Below the pieces are notes generated by a model that saw only the letters and a list, made by a program, of their open reading frames with translations, searched no databases and was not told the DNA's origin. Position numbers and translations under genes: made by a program. A stretch of 25,335 nucleotides of DNA from JBLHUT01 sp047629975 (GTDB lineage: Bacteria; Pseudomonadota; Alphaproteobacteria; Rhodobacterales; Rhodobacteraceae), in assembly GCA_047629975.1 (NCBI GenBank), contig JBLHUT010000015.1, positions 1 through 25,335 of the forward strand, written 5' to 3'. Shown here one piece after another: positions 1 through 7,357 of this stretch; the first letter of the stretch is position 1; the number at the start of each line of letters is the position of its first letter.

Positions 1-105
1 ACAGTGCATTGGGCTATCGCCCACCTGCGCCGGAAGCAAACATCCCGGTGGACCAAAGGCCAGTCATGCACTAACTTTCAAATTGGACCACTCAAGTGCA
101 GCTGC

Positions 106-273
106 TCAATGCATGGTTAGCAGCAGGCCATTCGTCATCGGACGCTCCAGCGCAACCGTGCCAGATTGAACCAGATACATGTTATGCACCGGGTCTTCCC
201 GGCGGAACACGGCTGCGCCTTTTGCAATTTCGCGGGCAGGCGCACCGTCAAAGATGTGAATCCAGTCTGACAT
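106..273 (-). pseudogene. Truncated Crp/Fnr-type cyclic-nucleotide-binding regulator, N-terminal fragment
   Basis: An ATG on the minus strand opens a 55-codon frame. Its product has the look of the start of a Crp/Fnr effector-binding domain: a segment reading DPVHNMYLVQSGTVALERPM, then LLLTMH and a stop. Intact Crp/Fnr regulators are usually over 200 residues, with a C-terminal helix-turn-helix, so only the first quarter of the beta-roll is present. I found no continuation in the other two frames between 105 and 1, so this is a truncated remnant and not a single frameshift. It is divergent from the secreted protein at 343. An intact regulator might once have controlled that gene, but this is inference. 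Family assignment is from motif memory only. Confidence 0.55.
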
Positions 274-342
274 GATAGAGATCATATGTTAGAGAACGTG
301 CTTCGGATAGCCTGCGAACGTAATTTGAGGAGATGAAAGAAC

Positions 343-930
343 ATGCGAGCGAAAATCATTTTGACTGTTGCGGCTTTGATTGGTGGAGTTTCATTCGCGT
401 TCTCGCAGACCAGTAACACCGGACACGTTGATGGGATGGATCATTCAACTCACGGGCAGGTTCAGTTGGCAGGAACTCCCGTATTGTCAGAGCCCGGCCA
501 AGGGGCCTTTGCGGCTCTCTCAGAGGTCGTGCGAGTGATGGAGGCCGATCCTGATACGGATTGGTCCAAAGTTGATCTGACTGGTCTGCGGGCACACTTG
601 GTCGATATGGACCGGCTAATATCGGACACGGTAGTTTCAGAAACCAACTTGCCGGATGGTATCACTGCCATCGCCACTGGTAATGCAAAAACGATAGCTA
701 CTCTCCGGCGTATGGTCCCAGCCCATGCGGCACAACTTGCCCGAGATGATCGCTGGACTGTTGTGGCGTCGGATACAGCAGGAGGTATCGAGCTACGTGT
801 GACCAGCGACAACCCTCTAGTCGTCGCACGTATCAAGGGCCTTGGATTTTTCGGATTGATGGCAAGTCAGGATCATCATCGGGAACATCATCTGATGATG
901 GCGCTCGGCGAAGATATCCACGGTCACTAA
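343..930 (+). CDS. Secreted His/Met-rich protein, putatively metal (copper) related
   Basis: This 195-residue protein starts with a cleavable signal peptide: basic MRAK, then a hydrophobic core to about residue 21 ending AFS-Q. The mature N-terminus carries a GHVDGMDHSTHG stretch and the C-terminus a QDHHREHHLMM stretch ending in HGH. Both are clusters of His and Met typical of periplasmic copper- or other metal-handling proteins. The middle (about residues 65-150) is a charged, helical-looking segment with RMVPAHAAQLARDD. I recall similar proteins beside copper-resistance genes in alphaproteobacteria but know no assigned function. An AGGAG Shine-Dalgarno lies about 10 nt upstream of the ATG. 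It sits alone between a regulator fragment and IS scars, so it may be cargo left from a metal-resistance island. Metal binding is inferred from composition. Confidence 0.75.
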   Translation: MRAKIILTVAALIGGVSFAFSQTSNTGHVDGMDHSTHGQVQLAGTPVLSEPGQGAFAALSEVVRVMEADPDTDWSKVDLTGLRAHLVDMDRLISDTVVSETNLPDGITAIATGNAKTIATLRRMVPAHAAQLARDDRWTVVASDTAGGIELRVTSDNPLVVARIKGLGFFGLMASQDHHREHHLMMALGEDIHGH

Positions 931-1050
931 CCTTCTGCCACAGCATGTAACAGACCTGCGAATTTCAAAGTCTCAAAGCCTTGGATTGGATCACAAGTAT
1001 GAACGGCAGCACAGGGTGGCGGTCTCAATGGATCGACGCGACACATGCAT

Positions 1051-1146
1051 TTAAACGCTCAGCGGGAAATCATATCCCAGCGTCTTTCGAGGTCGCTCGT
1101 TGAACTGTCTTGCGGCAGCACCCAGCTTTGCTTGATTATGTATCGA
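1051..1146 (-). mobile_element. IS30-family transposase C-terminal remnant
   Basis: Read on the minus strand, this stretch encodes AAARQFNERPRKTLGYDF followed shortly by a stop at 1051-1053. The phrase NERPRKTLG is a hallmark of the C-terminal end of IS30-family DDE transposases. Only about 30 codons remain. The upstream side stops sharply at 1146/1147, where an IS5-like end begins. Sequence at about 1022-1043 may be the outer IS30 end, but I cannot confirm that without a reference. Confidence 0.7.
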
Positions 1147-1239
1147 GGCTCTGTTTCACAAATCGTGTGAGGGATTCATGTGGTGAATCCAGTGCGGTGG
1201 CTGGTGGACATGAGCAAACCGACCGCACCGATCTACAAG
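1147..1239 (+). mobile_element. IS5-family left end plus first codons of its transposase
   Basis: The stretch starts GGCTCTGTTTCACAAATCG, which resembles the terminal repeat of IS5-family elements common in alphaproteobacteria. At 1210 an ATG opens MSKPTAPIYK, matching the usual first ten residues of these transposases, where the family then continues with a TTNWPAYN-like phrase. Here the match ends abruptly after the AAG at 1239 and unrelated sequence begins. The rest of the element is absent from the window. Confidence 0.6.
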
Positions 1240-1656
1240 TGTCAACGGCTGCGTAAAAACCTTCCGTTGGGGCGGAGCAAAAGTAGGCCATTTGGGTGCG
1301 AACGCCTTGGAGCATGTGGTCCCCATATAGCAAGCACGTTCCAAGGCGCATTGGTCGCCAGGCCAATTCTTTTGGGATTACTGTTTGCTGGGTTTCATGC
1401 GTGAACGACTTTGATTGAGGCGGTAGCTTTCGCCGTTCATCTCGAGGATGTTCACGTGGTGAGTGAGCCTATCCAGCAGTGCGCCGGTCGAGCGTTCAGA
1501 GCCGAAGGTTTCCGTCCACTCTTCGAACGGCAGATTGCTTGTGATGAGCGTAGAGCCGCATTCGTAACGCTGCGAGATTAGCTCGAACAGCAGTTCAGCG
1601 CCAGTTTTACTGAGTTGGACAAAGCCCAGTTCATCAATGATGGGGAGTATCCTAAA
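1240..1656 (-). mobile_element. IS21-family end with 3' part of istB
   Basis: TGTCAACGGCTGCG at 1240 looks like an IS21-type terminus and begins exactly where the IS5 transposase reading is broken. Inside lies the C-terminal part of istB on the minus strand (listed separately). istA, the rest of istB and the far end are missing. The likely history is an IS21 element inserted into an IS5 transposase gene, followed by a deletion ending near 1656. Confidence 0.65.
1378..1656 (-). pseudogene. istB: istB, IS21 helper ATPase, 3' fragment
   Basis: The minus strand reads LPIIDELGFVQLSKTGAELL, then FELISQRYECGSTLITSNLP, FEEWTETFGSERSTGALLDR and LTHHVNILEMNGESYRLNQ before a TAA at 1378-1380. This is the C-terminal portion of an IstB AAA+ ATPase, the transposition helper of IS21 elements. 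It includes the IIDELG Walker B strand and the sensor-1 ITSN. The N-terminal DNA-binding part and Walker A are absent. An in-frame stop lies just upstream, at the junction near 1660, so no functional product is expected. Within the fragment no frameshift is visible, so the truncation may be fairly recent. Confidence 0.88.
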
Positions 1657-1671
1657 CTCTGTGTATGGGGC

Positions 1672-1980
1672 TTAGCCCACGCGATCAAAAGATTGGCAGC
1701 GTGACCGCTCCCCTCTCGGCAGATTGCATATTGGGCGATGGATGGCGCACACGACACGCGTAGATGCCACAACGCGATCGCTGACCGCGGTGCGAATGCG
1801 GTCTCCCCGCAGGGCTGACTTGATCCACTGGATCAAGTCCAAGATGCCCCAAACCCCTGCAAGAATGTCCAACCACGCAAGCCAAGCACCGCCAGTGCCG
1901 TCCCCGGGAACGACGCGCTCCGCGCATCGAAAGACCTTAAATAAATTGGTCTTTTGCTGCGGTGGCGCCGAGGTCCGCAT
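1672..1980 (-). CDS. Possible small hypothetical protein between IS scars
   Basis: An ATG frame of 102 codons fills the gap between the istB fragment and the DUF4189 gene. Third positions are fairly GC-rich in the first half, and residues about 33-57 (WLAWLDILAGVWGILDLIQW) form a hydrophobic, possibly membrane-associated stretch. I recognise no family. No clear Shine-Dalgarno precedes the ATG, and the C-terminal half is Arg/Cys-rich and looks non-coding, so this may be the head of a gene fused to junk at an IS junction. The frame also covers an 11-bp palindrome at 1817-1839. Treat as weak. Confidence 0.2.
   Translation of the reverse strand: MRTSAPPQQKTNLFKVFRCAERVVPGDGTGGAWLAWLDILAGVWGILDLIQWIKSALRGDRIRTAVSDRVVASTRVVCAIHRPICNLPRGERSRCQSFDRVG
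1817..1839. repeat. Perfect palindrome, 11-bp arms, 1-nt centre
   Basis: GACTTGATCCA, C, TGGATCAAGTC. The arms are perfect inverted copies around one base. There is no T-run, so it is not a typical terminator. The symmetry would suit a dimeric regulator operator or a mobile-element recombination site, but no associated gene supports either. Confidence 0.5.
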
Positions 1981-2021
1981 TTAAATGGCTTCATTATTGC
2001 CTCTGCCATCGAACTGAGCGA

Positions 2022-2396
2022 TCAGTCGAATGAGCATTCACTGATTTCAAGATAGCAAGCCTCGCCACCTTCGAAAACGCAGTAGGAAATGGCGGCTTGG
2101 TGTGCTGCATCAAGCGAAGCACTCCAAGCTGACCCGTAGACTCCATTGTCACTCAGTGCCAATGCGCCACATGCGTTGCGCCACCAAACCACAACATTGC
2201 AATCTGGAGCACCGTTTTCATAGCACGTGTCATGGGCATCAAGTTCAGCGGCCTCCTGATAGGTGTATCCAGTGGCTACACCATAAGACCCGGTCTCGAC
2301 ACTGTAGGCGATCGCCCCGAATTCGGCGTGAGCAGATAAAGCGAAGCATGCGTTGCTCAATGCGAAAACAACTGCTCCAAGCTTTCGATTTTTCAT
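2022..2396 (-). CDS. DUF4189 domain secreted protein
   Basis: This 124-residue protein has a signal peptide (MKNRK, a hydrophobic core, AHA cleavage before EFGAIAYS at about residue 25). The mature part carries the DUF4189 pattern: FGAIAYSVETGSYGVATGY, then an Ala-rich helix with a conserved Cys, then CNVVVWWRNACGALAL. The mature protein has six cysteines, suggesting disulfides and a periplasmic or extracellular location. DUF4189 has no established biochemical role that I know of. The length is typical for a stand-alone domain, so it appears intact. It is isolated among IS remnants. A GGA lies about 8 nt before the ATG, a weak ribosome site. Confidence 0.85.
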   Translation of the reverse strand: MKNRKLGAVVFALSNACFALSAHAEFGAIAYSVETGSYGVATGYTYQEAAELDAHDTCYENGAPDCNVVVWWRNACGALALSDNGVYGSAWSASLDAAHQAAISYCVFEGGEACYLEISECSFD

Positions 2397-2519
2397 CTTT
2401 TAGTCCATTCATTTAGATACATTTAGGTTCGGGGCATGCGCGTTAAGCCGACATTCCCCAAGTAGAACGTGTTCTCCGGCATGTTGCCGCTGCTTAGGGC
2501 GCCAATCTAACCCTTTGCG

Positions 2520-2990
2520 TGCGCTGGTCCGGTGGCCGGCCTATCCGGCGCGCGCTAAGCAAATTTCTGGTCTCGACGGCAGGGTTGATCCCGATTTTGG
2601 GCTGATCAACATTCGCATGGACAGACCATCAAGCCATTTTCGTTCAGTTTTTTCACTGGAACCGTCCCGCAGCACCAGAAGGCGCACCAAGCCGTTGGAT
2701 GGCTGCGTGGACGCCATTGAGACATCAACACCTACAGCGACCCTTTGCCAATTGGAAGGTAATAGCACGTGCAGCCGAAACGCCCGTTCCAGGTCGTGCC
2801 CCCCGCGCGCTGTGGGTCGGGCCCCCCCGCGATCCATATCCAGCGTGATCCACTTGGGCGGTTTGCTATTGTGAACCCGGTCGATCCATTGTCCCGACGG
2901 ATCAGCCCGTGCAGCGCGATTGCCCGCCCTTGCCAACACCTCGATCCCGAACCATCCGATCTGGCTTGCGGATGCAGGCTTGCCCGACCG
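2520..2990 (-). mobile_element. Decayed IS1380-family transposase remnant
   Basis: On the minus strand one frame gives PPKWITLDMD near 2832-2861. A second frame gives GTTWNGRFGCTCYY near 2759-2800. These match consecutive landmarks of IS1380-family transposases (PPxxxTLDIDDT, then GxxWNGHFxCTCYHP). They are in different frames and the second acidic residue of the catalytic block is lost, so the gene is dead. A GRPPDQ phrase near 2520 may be the downstream GRPP landmark. The outer limits are approximate. Confidence 0.6.
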
Positions 2991-3084
2991 GTGCAGACTG
3001 GCATTGGCCCTGTGAGCGGACGCATTCCAAAGAGTCGATCCAAGGGTGGCCAGCCCGTGGTATTTCGTTCGGCCCCAATGTCGC

Positions 3085-3393
3085 CCTACCAGAATTGCAA
3101 CGGCTGCGACCTCGCCGATGCCCTGTATCGTGCGCAAGATATCACGGGCACGGACGCGGGCACGGACGCGGCTGGGGTACTTGGGCCAGTTGTGCTTTTG
3201 TCTGGCGGCATTTGAAGGCGAGAGTGTGCGCGTTCACTCGGTTCATCAAGCGGGTGCGGTTCTTGACCAAGCCCATGCGCGCCATCTGCAACTTTTTGAG
3301 TTCATGTTGGTTTTCACCGACTGGATTGTCTGGAACAAGGCCCAAGCCGCGATCCATCATTGCAAGCATCCATGCATCAACGGCGTCTGTTTT
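3085..3393 (-). mobile_element. IS110-family transposase remnant with internal deletion
   Basis: The minus strand reads KTDAVDAWMLAMM from 3393, then ENQHELKKLQMARMGLVKNR, TRLMNRVNAHTLAF and RRQ-like LAQV. A shifted frame then gives RTIQGIGEVAAVAILVG at 3087-3137. The first block is the end of the N-terminal DEDD domain plus the following helices of an IS110 transposase. The second is the start of the C-terminal transposase_20 domain, which binds DNA as a helix-hairpin-helix. The roughly 30 residues that normally separate them are replaced by a 12-bp tandem duplication, and the remainder of the C-terminal domain with its catalytic Ser is missing. It is non-functional. Confidence 0.75.
3146..3169. 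repeat. Two tandem copies of a 12-bp unit
   Basis: GGGCACGGACGC is repeated exactly twice, at the point inside the IS110 remnant where the central part of the transposase is missing and the reading frame changes. It is probably a scar of slippage or of a deletion between short repeats. Confidence 0.8.
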
Positions 3394-3721
3394 GACACGG
3401 ATAAAAACCACGTGAATGTGGGCCGCGTGCACAAGCTGATCCGGTGCTATCACGTCAGCCCCTCTCGGAACATTGCGGCGCAAGACGACAGCCAAGCGGT
3501 GGATCACCTGCTGATGCGCCCCATCGGCTTGGTTCGGGCCAAGGCCAAAATCGGGATGAAGACCCTCGCCCCCAACAGGCGCCGACTCTGGCCGTTGCGC
3601 CGGATCAACCCGTAGCCAGCATGAATAGCGGTCGACCAAAGCTGCGCATCGCGAAAACCGACCCAAAATCGGGCCACGCATCATCAGACCCGACGCAAGA
3701 GCCCTTTAGCTGACGCACTCC

Positions 3722-3819
3722 GGGGGGCATCCCCTGCGACCGGCAAGGCCCCAACACCGGCACGCCGCCTGCTTCAGGATCGACCTGATCTGTGCGTCGC
3801 TAATCCATCCGTTCTTCAT
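3722..3819 (-). pseudogene. IS3-family orfA (helix-turn-helix) remnant
   Basis: From the ATG at 3819 the minus strand reads MKNGWISDAQIRSILKQA. After a one-base frame change it continues GVPVLGPCRSQGM. Together this follows the IS3 orfA opening (SDAQIxxILKQAExGVPVxELCREHGM). Nothing beyond the recognition helix is seen and there is no orfB, so it is a short dead fragment. Confidence 0.6.
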
Positions 3820-3852
3820 CGTAAATGCCTCAGATATCTTGCCGGGAAAACT

Positions 3853-4674
3853 CTATTTTTGAACACCATCATTTTTAGTGGGGATGACCAGCCCGTTCAG
3901 GAAGTTCAGAATTGCAGCGTTGAATTCAGCGGGTTTTTCGATATTGGCGAGATGGGCGGCATCTTCGAGTACGATATATTGCGAATTGGCGATATTTTCA
4001 TGCAACACCAACGCTTGTGCCGGTGTGCAGGCCGGATCCTGATCCCCCACCAGAACGAGTGTCGGCTGGCTGATATCCTTTAGGATACCGGTCTGGCTCA
4101 TGTCCCGCACGGCCGAGGCGCAGCCGATGTAGCCGGGCCCACCCGTGTCACGGATCATACCCTCGACAAAGCCCACGGCGGCGGGTGACCGGACGACGAA
4201 ACCGGGTGTGAACCAACGCTGGATGGTGCCGCCGAGAAGCCCCTCGATCCCTGCTTGCTCTGCTTTGGCAATGCGGTCGTTCCACATGTCCACGGTCGGC
4301 ATTTCGGATGCTGTGTCACACAGCATGAGCGAGCGAACCAGATCGGGGCGGTTGACCGCAAGCCGTTGGGCAATCATGCCGCCCATCGACAGGCCAAGAA
4401 AATGAACAGGCCCGATACCCAGAGCCTCGATCAGGGCCTCTGCGTCACGCGCAAGCAGGTCTATGGAATAGGGGCCTTGTGTGGTCTGTGTCGCTCCGTG
4501 GCCGCGGGTGTCATAACGCAATACCCTGTAGTTGGCAGAAAAATCTGTCATCTGGGGATCCCACATCCGATGCGTCGACATCAGGCTGTTGGATAGGACC
4601 AGAACCGGTGCATCCTCGGGCCCGTCGAAACGATAAGCCATTTCCAGTCCATTTGCGGTAACGAAGTCTAACAT
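3853..4674 (-). CDS. Alpha/beta hydrolase, 3-oxoadipate enol-lactonase (PcaD)-like
   Basis: This 273-residue single-domain alpha/beta hydrolase fold protein has the nucleophile elbow GLSMGG with Ser about 96. The acid Asp is in VGDQDPACTP (about 211-213) and the catalytic His in DAAHLANIE (about 241). The oxyanion region is LSNSLMSTHRMWDPQ, and RYDTRGHG follows strand 4. The overall pattern and length are those of PcaD-type 3-oxoadipate enol-lactonases, which hydrolyse beta-ketoadipate enol-lactone in protocatechuate breakdown. No other pca gene is nearby, so the substrate is uncertain. I choose the ATG at 4674, because AGGGA lies 8 nt upstream of it. The in-frame TTG two codons earlier sits too close to that site. 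The protein is cytoplasmic, with no signal peptide. Confidence 0.85.
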   Translation of the reverse strand: MLDFVTANGLEMAYRFDGPEDAPVLVLSNSLMSTHRMWDPQMTDFSANYRVLRYDTRGHGATQTTQGPYSIDLLARDAEALIEALGIGPVHFLGLSMGGMIAQRLAVNRPDLVRSLMLCDTASEMPTVDMWNDRIAKAEQAGIEGLLGGTIQRWFTPGFVVRSPAAVGFVEGMIRDTGGPGYIGCASAVRDMSQTGILKDISQPTLVLVGDQDPACTPAQALVLHENIANSQYIVLEDAAHLANIEKPAEFNAAILNFLNGLVIPTKNDGVQK

Positions 4675-4935
4675 CTGCAATTTCCCTGTTCTTGTCCGGT
4701 CTTCAGAATAATGCGCCTCGCGCAGGGAGATATCCCCTGCGGCGGTGGTTTCGGTCGCAAGTTTACTACGCGAGTCAACCGGTTTCCATACCCATGATCC
4801 ACAGGTGCAGCACCGCTACCAATCGCGGCCCGAACCTGCCCGCAGGCAGGCATTCATAAAACCCAGGATGCGGAAACACAAAGCCATGCAGGTTGCGCCA
4901 AAGCACGCCGTGATACCGCAGCTTTGATGCGGTGA

Positions 4936-5943
4936 TCAGCAATACCTTTCCGGCCCATCCCATTGCGCGGCCGTGTACCGGTCACCGTGGGCCCAACCGA
5001 CGGGAAGGATTTCTTCGATGCGCGCGCGCATACCGGCATCCAGATCGATCTGGGTGCCGCGCAGAAGCTCGGAAAGATGCGCGGTGTTTTTGGTGCCCGG
5101 GATCGGCAACACGTGTTTTCCCTGCGCAATAACCCATGCGATGGCAATGGCGGCGGTCGGTTCGCCCAATTCGGCAGCAAGCGCGCGTAACTTATCGGTT
5201 GCCGCGATGTTGGCACGGTAATTTTCTCCCGTAAATCGCGGATTGTTCTTGGTAAAGGCCATTGTCTGGGCATGCTCGTAGGAAAACGGCGCATCGGTCA
5301 AAAACGCGCGCCCGACCGGAGAAAATGCCACAAGCGATGTTCCCAGATCAGCACAGGCTTGAACCAGCCCCAATTCCGGTGCGCGGGTCGAGAGCGAATA
5401 CTCGGACTGGACGGCCGCAATCGGGCATTCCGAAAATGCGCGGCGAAGTGTGCTCGGGGCGACTTCGGACAACCCGACCGCCTTGGTTTTGCCGCTTTCG
5501 ATCAGGCGCTTCAACGTGCCGGCAACGTCCTCGGGGCTGTGTGCGCGGTCGTATCGGTGCACATAAAACAGGTCAACGCAATCAACGCCAAGCCGCTGAA
5601 GGCTCGCATCCAGAGATGTCTCCAGGTGCTCCAGGTCGTTGTTGAAGCGCCGCTCGGCATTTCCGGTAATCCCTGCTTTCGTCGCAATAACCATCTCGTC
5701 TCTTGCAGCGGGGGTGTCGGCAAACCATTTCCCGATGATATCTTCGGAGCGTCCGCTGCCATAGACATTTGCAGTATCGATATGTGTCACCCCGGCGGAC
5801 CGGCACGCGTTCAGCACGCTGTGGCTTTGCTCTATGGTGGCATCGCCATAAATGCCGGCAAAAGACATCGCGCCAAGTCCGAATTGCGAAATTTCGGGGC
5901 CATCTTTCCCCAAGCGTGTCATTTTCATTAGATTTTTGTCCAT
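4936..5943 (-). CDS. Aldo/keto reductase
   Basis: This 335-residue NADPH-dependent oxidoreductase is of the AKR (beta/alpha)8 barrel type. The catalytic tetrad is visible: Asp56 and Tyr61 in HIDTANVYG, Lys89 in IATKAG, and His129 in LFYVHRYD. The C-terminal cofactor part has PIPGTKNTAHL, the usual phosphate-binding loop. It resembles the YajO/general-stress AKR group, which reduces aldehydes and ketones. The window gives no clue to the physiological substrate. It is read in the same direction as the hydrolase but 261 bp upstream of it, so one transcript is possible but not shown. The ATG at 5943 has only a weak ribosome site, and Met6 or Met8 are alternative starts. The protein appears intact. 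Confidence 0.88.
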   Translation of the reverse strand: MDKNLMKMTRLGKDGPEISQFGLGAMSFAGIYGDATIEQSHSVLNACRSAGVTHIDTANVYGSGRSEDIIGKWFADTPAARDEMVIATKAGITGNAERRFNNDLEHLETSLDASLQRLGVDCVDLFYVHRYDRAHSPEDVAGTLKRLIESGKTKAVGLSEVAPSTLRRAFSECPIAAVQSEYSLSTRAPELGLVQACADLGTSLVAFSPVGRAFLTDAPFSYEHAQTMAFTKNNPRFTGENYRANIAATDKLRALAAELGEPTAAIAIAWVIAQGKHVLPIPGTKNTAHLSELLRGTQIDLDAGMRARIEEILPVGWAHGDRYTAAQWDGPERYC

Positions 5944-6042
5944 CTATTGCTCGTCAGCACGCCACCATCGCGCTAGTTTATCGAGGGTTTACTAAAACGG
6001 CCTGCGATGTTTCTTGCAAGGGCTGATGAATTTTTTGATACC

Positions 6043-6068
6043 GGCCGATCAGTCTATCGGTCCTTTTT
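6043..6068. promoter_or_regulatory. Dyad between the aldo/keto reductase and the kinase gene, followed by T5
   Basis: GGCCGAT, six bases, ATCGGTC form a 7-bp dyad with one G-U position, followed by a short T-run on the plus strand. No plus-strand gene lies upstream, so terminator function has no obvious client. The CCGAT/ATCGG symmetry and its position upstream of the reductase would also suit a TetR-type operator. Neither reading is secure. Confidence 0.25.
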
Positions 6069-6187
6069 GCTTCGACTGTGGTGCCGATGGAAGGTGCTTG
6101 ACTGAAACAGCGCTCACAGCCGTCTAAATCACTCAAGACCGGGGTTTTTGAATTGGAAGTTTTTGATATAAAAAGTTTTTCCACCTA

Positions 6188-7123
6188 ATGTCTTTGTCAA
6201 TGACACGCGCCACGAAACGGCGACGGACGCCGTTATCGTGCCTCGGCACACGGCGGGTGGCACAAGCACTTTCGTCGGAATACGGTCGCAGGGTTGATAT
6301 CTCGCCGATCAATAATGACGCTTTCAAGGCAGAGCTTGCAGATGCGACGATGAAATTCCTCGTCCCGACACCGGCGGGACATGCAGGGTTCATGCTGATG
6401 TCGGGGGAGGCAAGCCCGAGCCTTGTTTCTCGTGCCGTACACAATATCCGGATTGCGCGCGACAGTGTCTCGGCCCGGACCGGAGCCTTGATCCTGCCGC
6501 CTGTCGCAACCGGAACCGTCGAGGGCCGCACATTCGCCGTCTGGCCGATGAAGCGTTCGTTTCTGGCGTCTACCCGTGTGATGCAGCGGTTGAATGGCCT
6601 GTCATATGCCAAAACGATATCACGTTGGGTTGCCTCACTGTGCCATGAGACACTGGTACCGGCCACCGCGGAAACAGTTCTCGGGGATCTGAACGTGATT
6701 GTCGAAGACAGCGCCTTTTCCAACGAGATCAGGCGCGCCGCAGAACACGCTGCGGGGCGTGTTTGTGCGGGGCAATGGCAGCCAATGCATTGCCTGCATC
6801 ACGGCGATCTGTGGTCAGGAAACCTGTTGCTGCCGACACACTGGGATGTGCCGTCTTTCTACGTAATCGATTGGGCGGGCATGCAACGGCAGGGATATCC
6901 CTTTCTTGATCTTGCACGCATGCTGATGTCGCTGCGGTGTGATTCGCAGTTTAATGCAGGGTGCATCACAAACCTGCGCGCGCATATCGGTTGCGACAAG
7001 GATGCTGTTGTGGGCTATATCCTAAGTGCTTGTGGCAGAATTGGTGCAAATCTGGAGCATTTTCCGCCCGACAGGTTCCGCACCGCCACGCGCGACCTTT
7101 ACGAATTTGTCAAAACGGCCTGA
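6188..7123 (+). CDS. Aminoglycoside-phosphotransferase-fold kinase
   Basis: This 311-residue protein has the APH/choline-kinase catalytic core in its C-terminal half. HHGDLWSGN (His205, Asp207, Asn212) is the catalytic loop and YVIDWAG (Asp228) the metal-binding loop, followed by PFLDLARML, which fits the usual D-x-A helix. The N-terminal lobe is divergent: an obvious P-loop or VAIK-type lysine is not clear, though KFLVPTPAGHAGFMLMSG may take that place. Such kinases phosphorylate small hydroxyl compounds such as sugars, choline or antibiotics. Placement at the edge of a glycan cluster favours a sugar or lipid headgroup over drug resistance. There is no good Shine-Dalgarno, but a TATAAA lies only about 16 nt before the ATG, so a very short leader is possible. 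Met5 is another possible start. Confidence 0.72.
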   Translation: MSLSMTRATKRRRTPLSCLGTRRVAQALSSEYGRRVDISPINNDAFKAELADATMKFLVPTPAGHAGFMLMSGEASPSLVSRAVHNIRIARDSVSARTGALILPPVATGTVEGRTFAVWPMKRSFLASTRVMQRLNGLSYAKTISRWVASLCHETLVPATAETVLGDLNVIVEDSAFSNEIRRAAEHAAGRVCAGQWQPMHCLHHGDLWSGNLLLPTHWDVPSFYVIDWAGMQRQGYPFLDLARMLMSLRCDSQFNAGCITNLRAHIGCDKDAVVGYILSACGRIGANLEHFPPDRFRTATRDLYEFVKTA

Positions 7124-7256
7124 TCGCAACTTGCTTCAGCTTGCAATACGTCTGAAATACTTTGCAAACTCGGGAAACACCTATTCGAGTGGCAAGGCTC
7201 TGTCGTGACGTTGCAATCGATATCCGCTTGAAACAGACCACATGCACCTGTGCAAC

Positions 7257-7282
7257 GCGGGAGATTGCCCGCCTTGTTTTTT
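7257..7282 (+). terminator. Candidate rho-independent terminator after the kinase gene
   Basis: GCGGG, loop AGATTG, CCCGC, then CTTG and six T. The stem is short (5 GC pairs) but the T-run is good. The position is about 130 nt after the stop of the kinase gene and before the glycosyltransferase. Confidence 0.45.
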
Positions 7283-7357
7283 GCCACTATCAACGGCTGA
7301 AAAATCCTGCATAAGTTAAATCTGATGCTCGCATATTATACGGATATCCATTGAAAA

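Noticed and set aside
3146..3169. Tandem 12-mer as a possible CRISPR or iteron array
   Set aside because: Only two copies, no spacers, and it lies inside a dead transposase frame.
4681..4935. Short frames in the gap between the hydrolase and the aldo/keto reductase
   Set aside because: No ribosome sites, no recognisable motifs, and frames overlap both gene ends.
6188..7123. Antibiotic-resistance aminoglycoside kinase
   Set aside because: Only the general APH fold motifs match; the glycan neighbourhood and divergent N-lobe argue against a resistance call.
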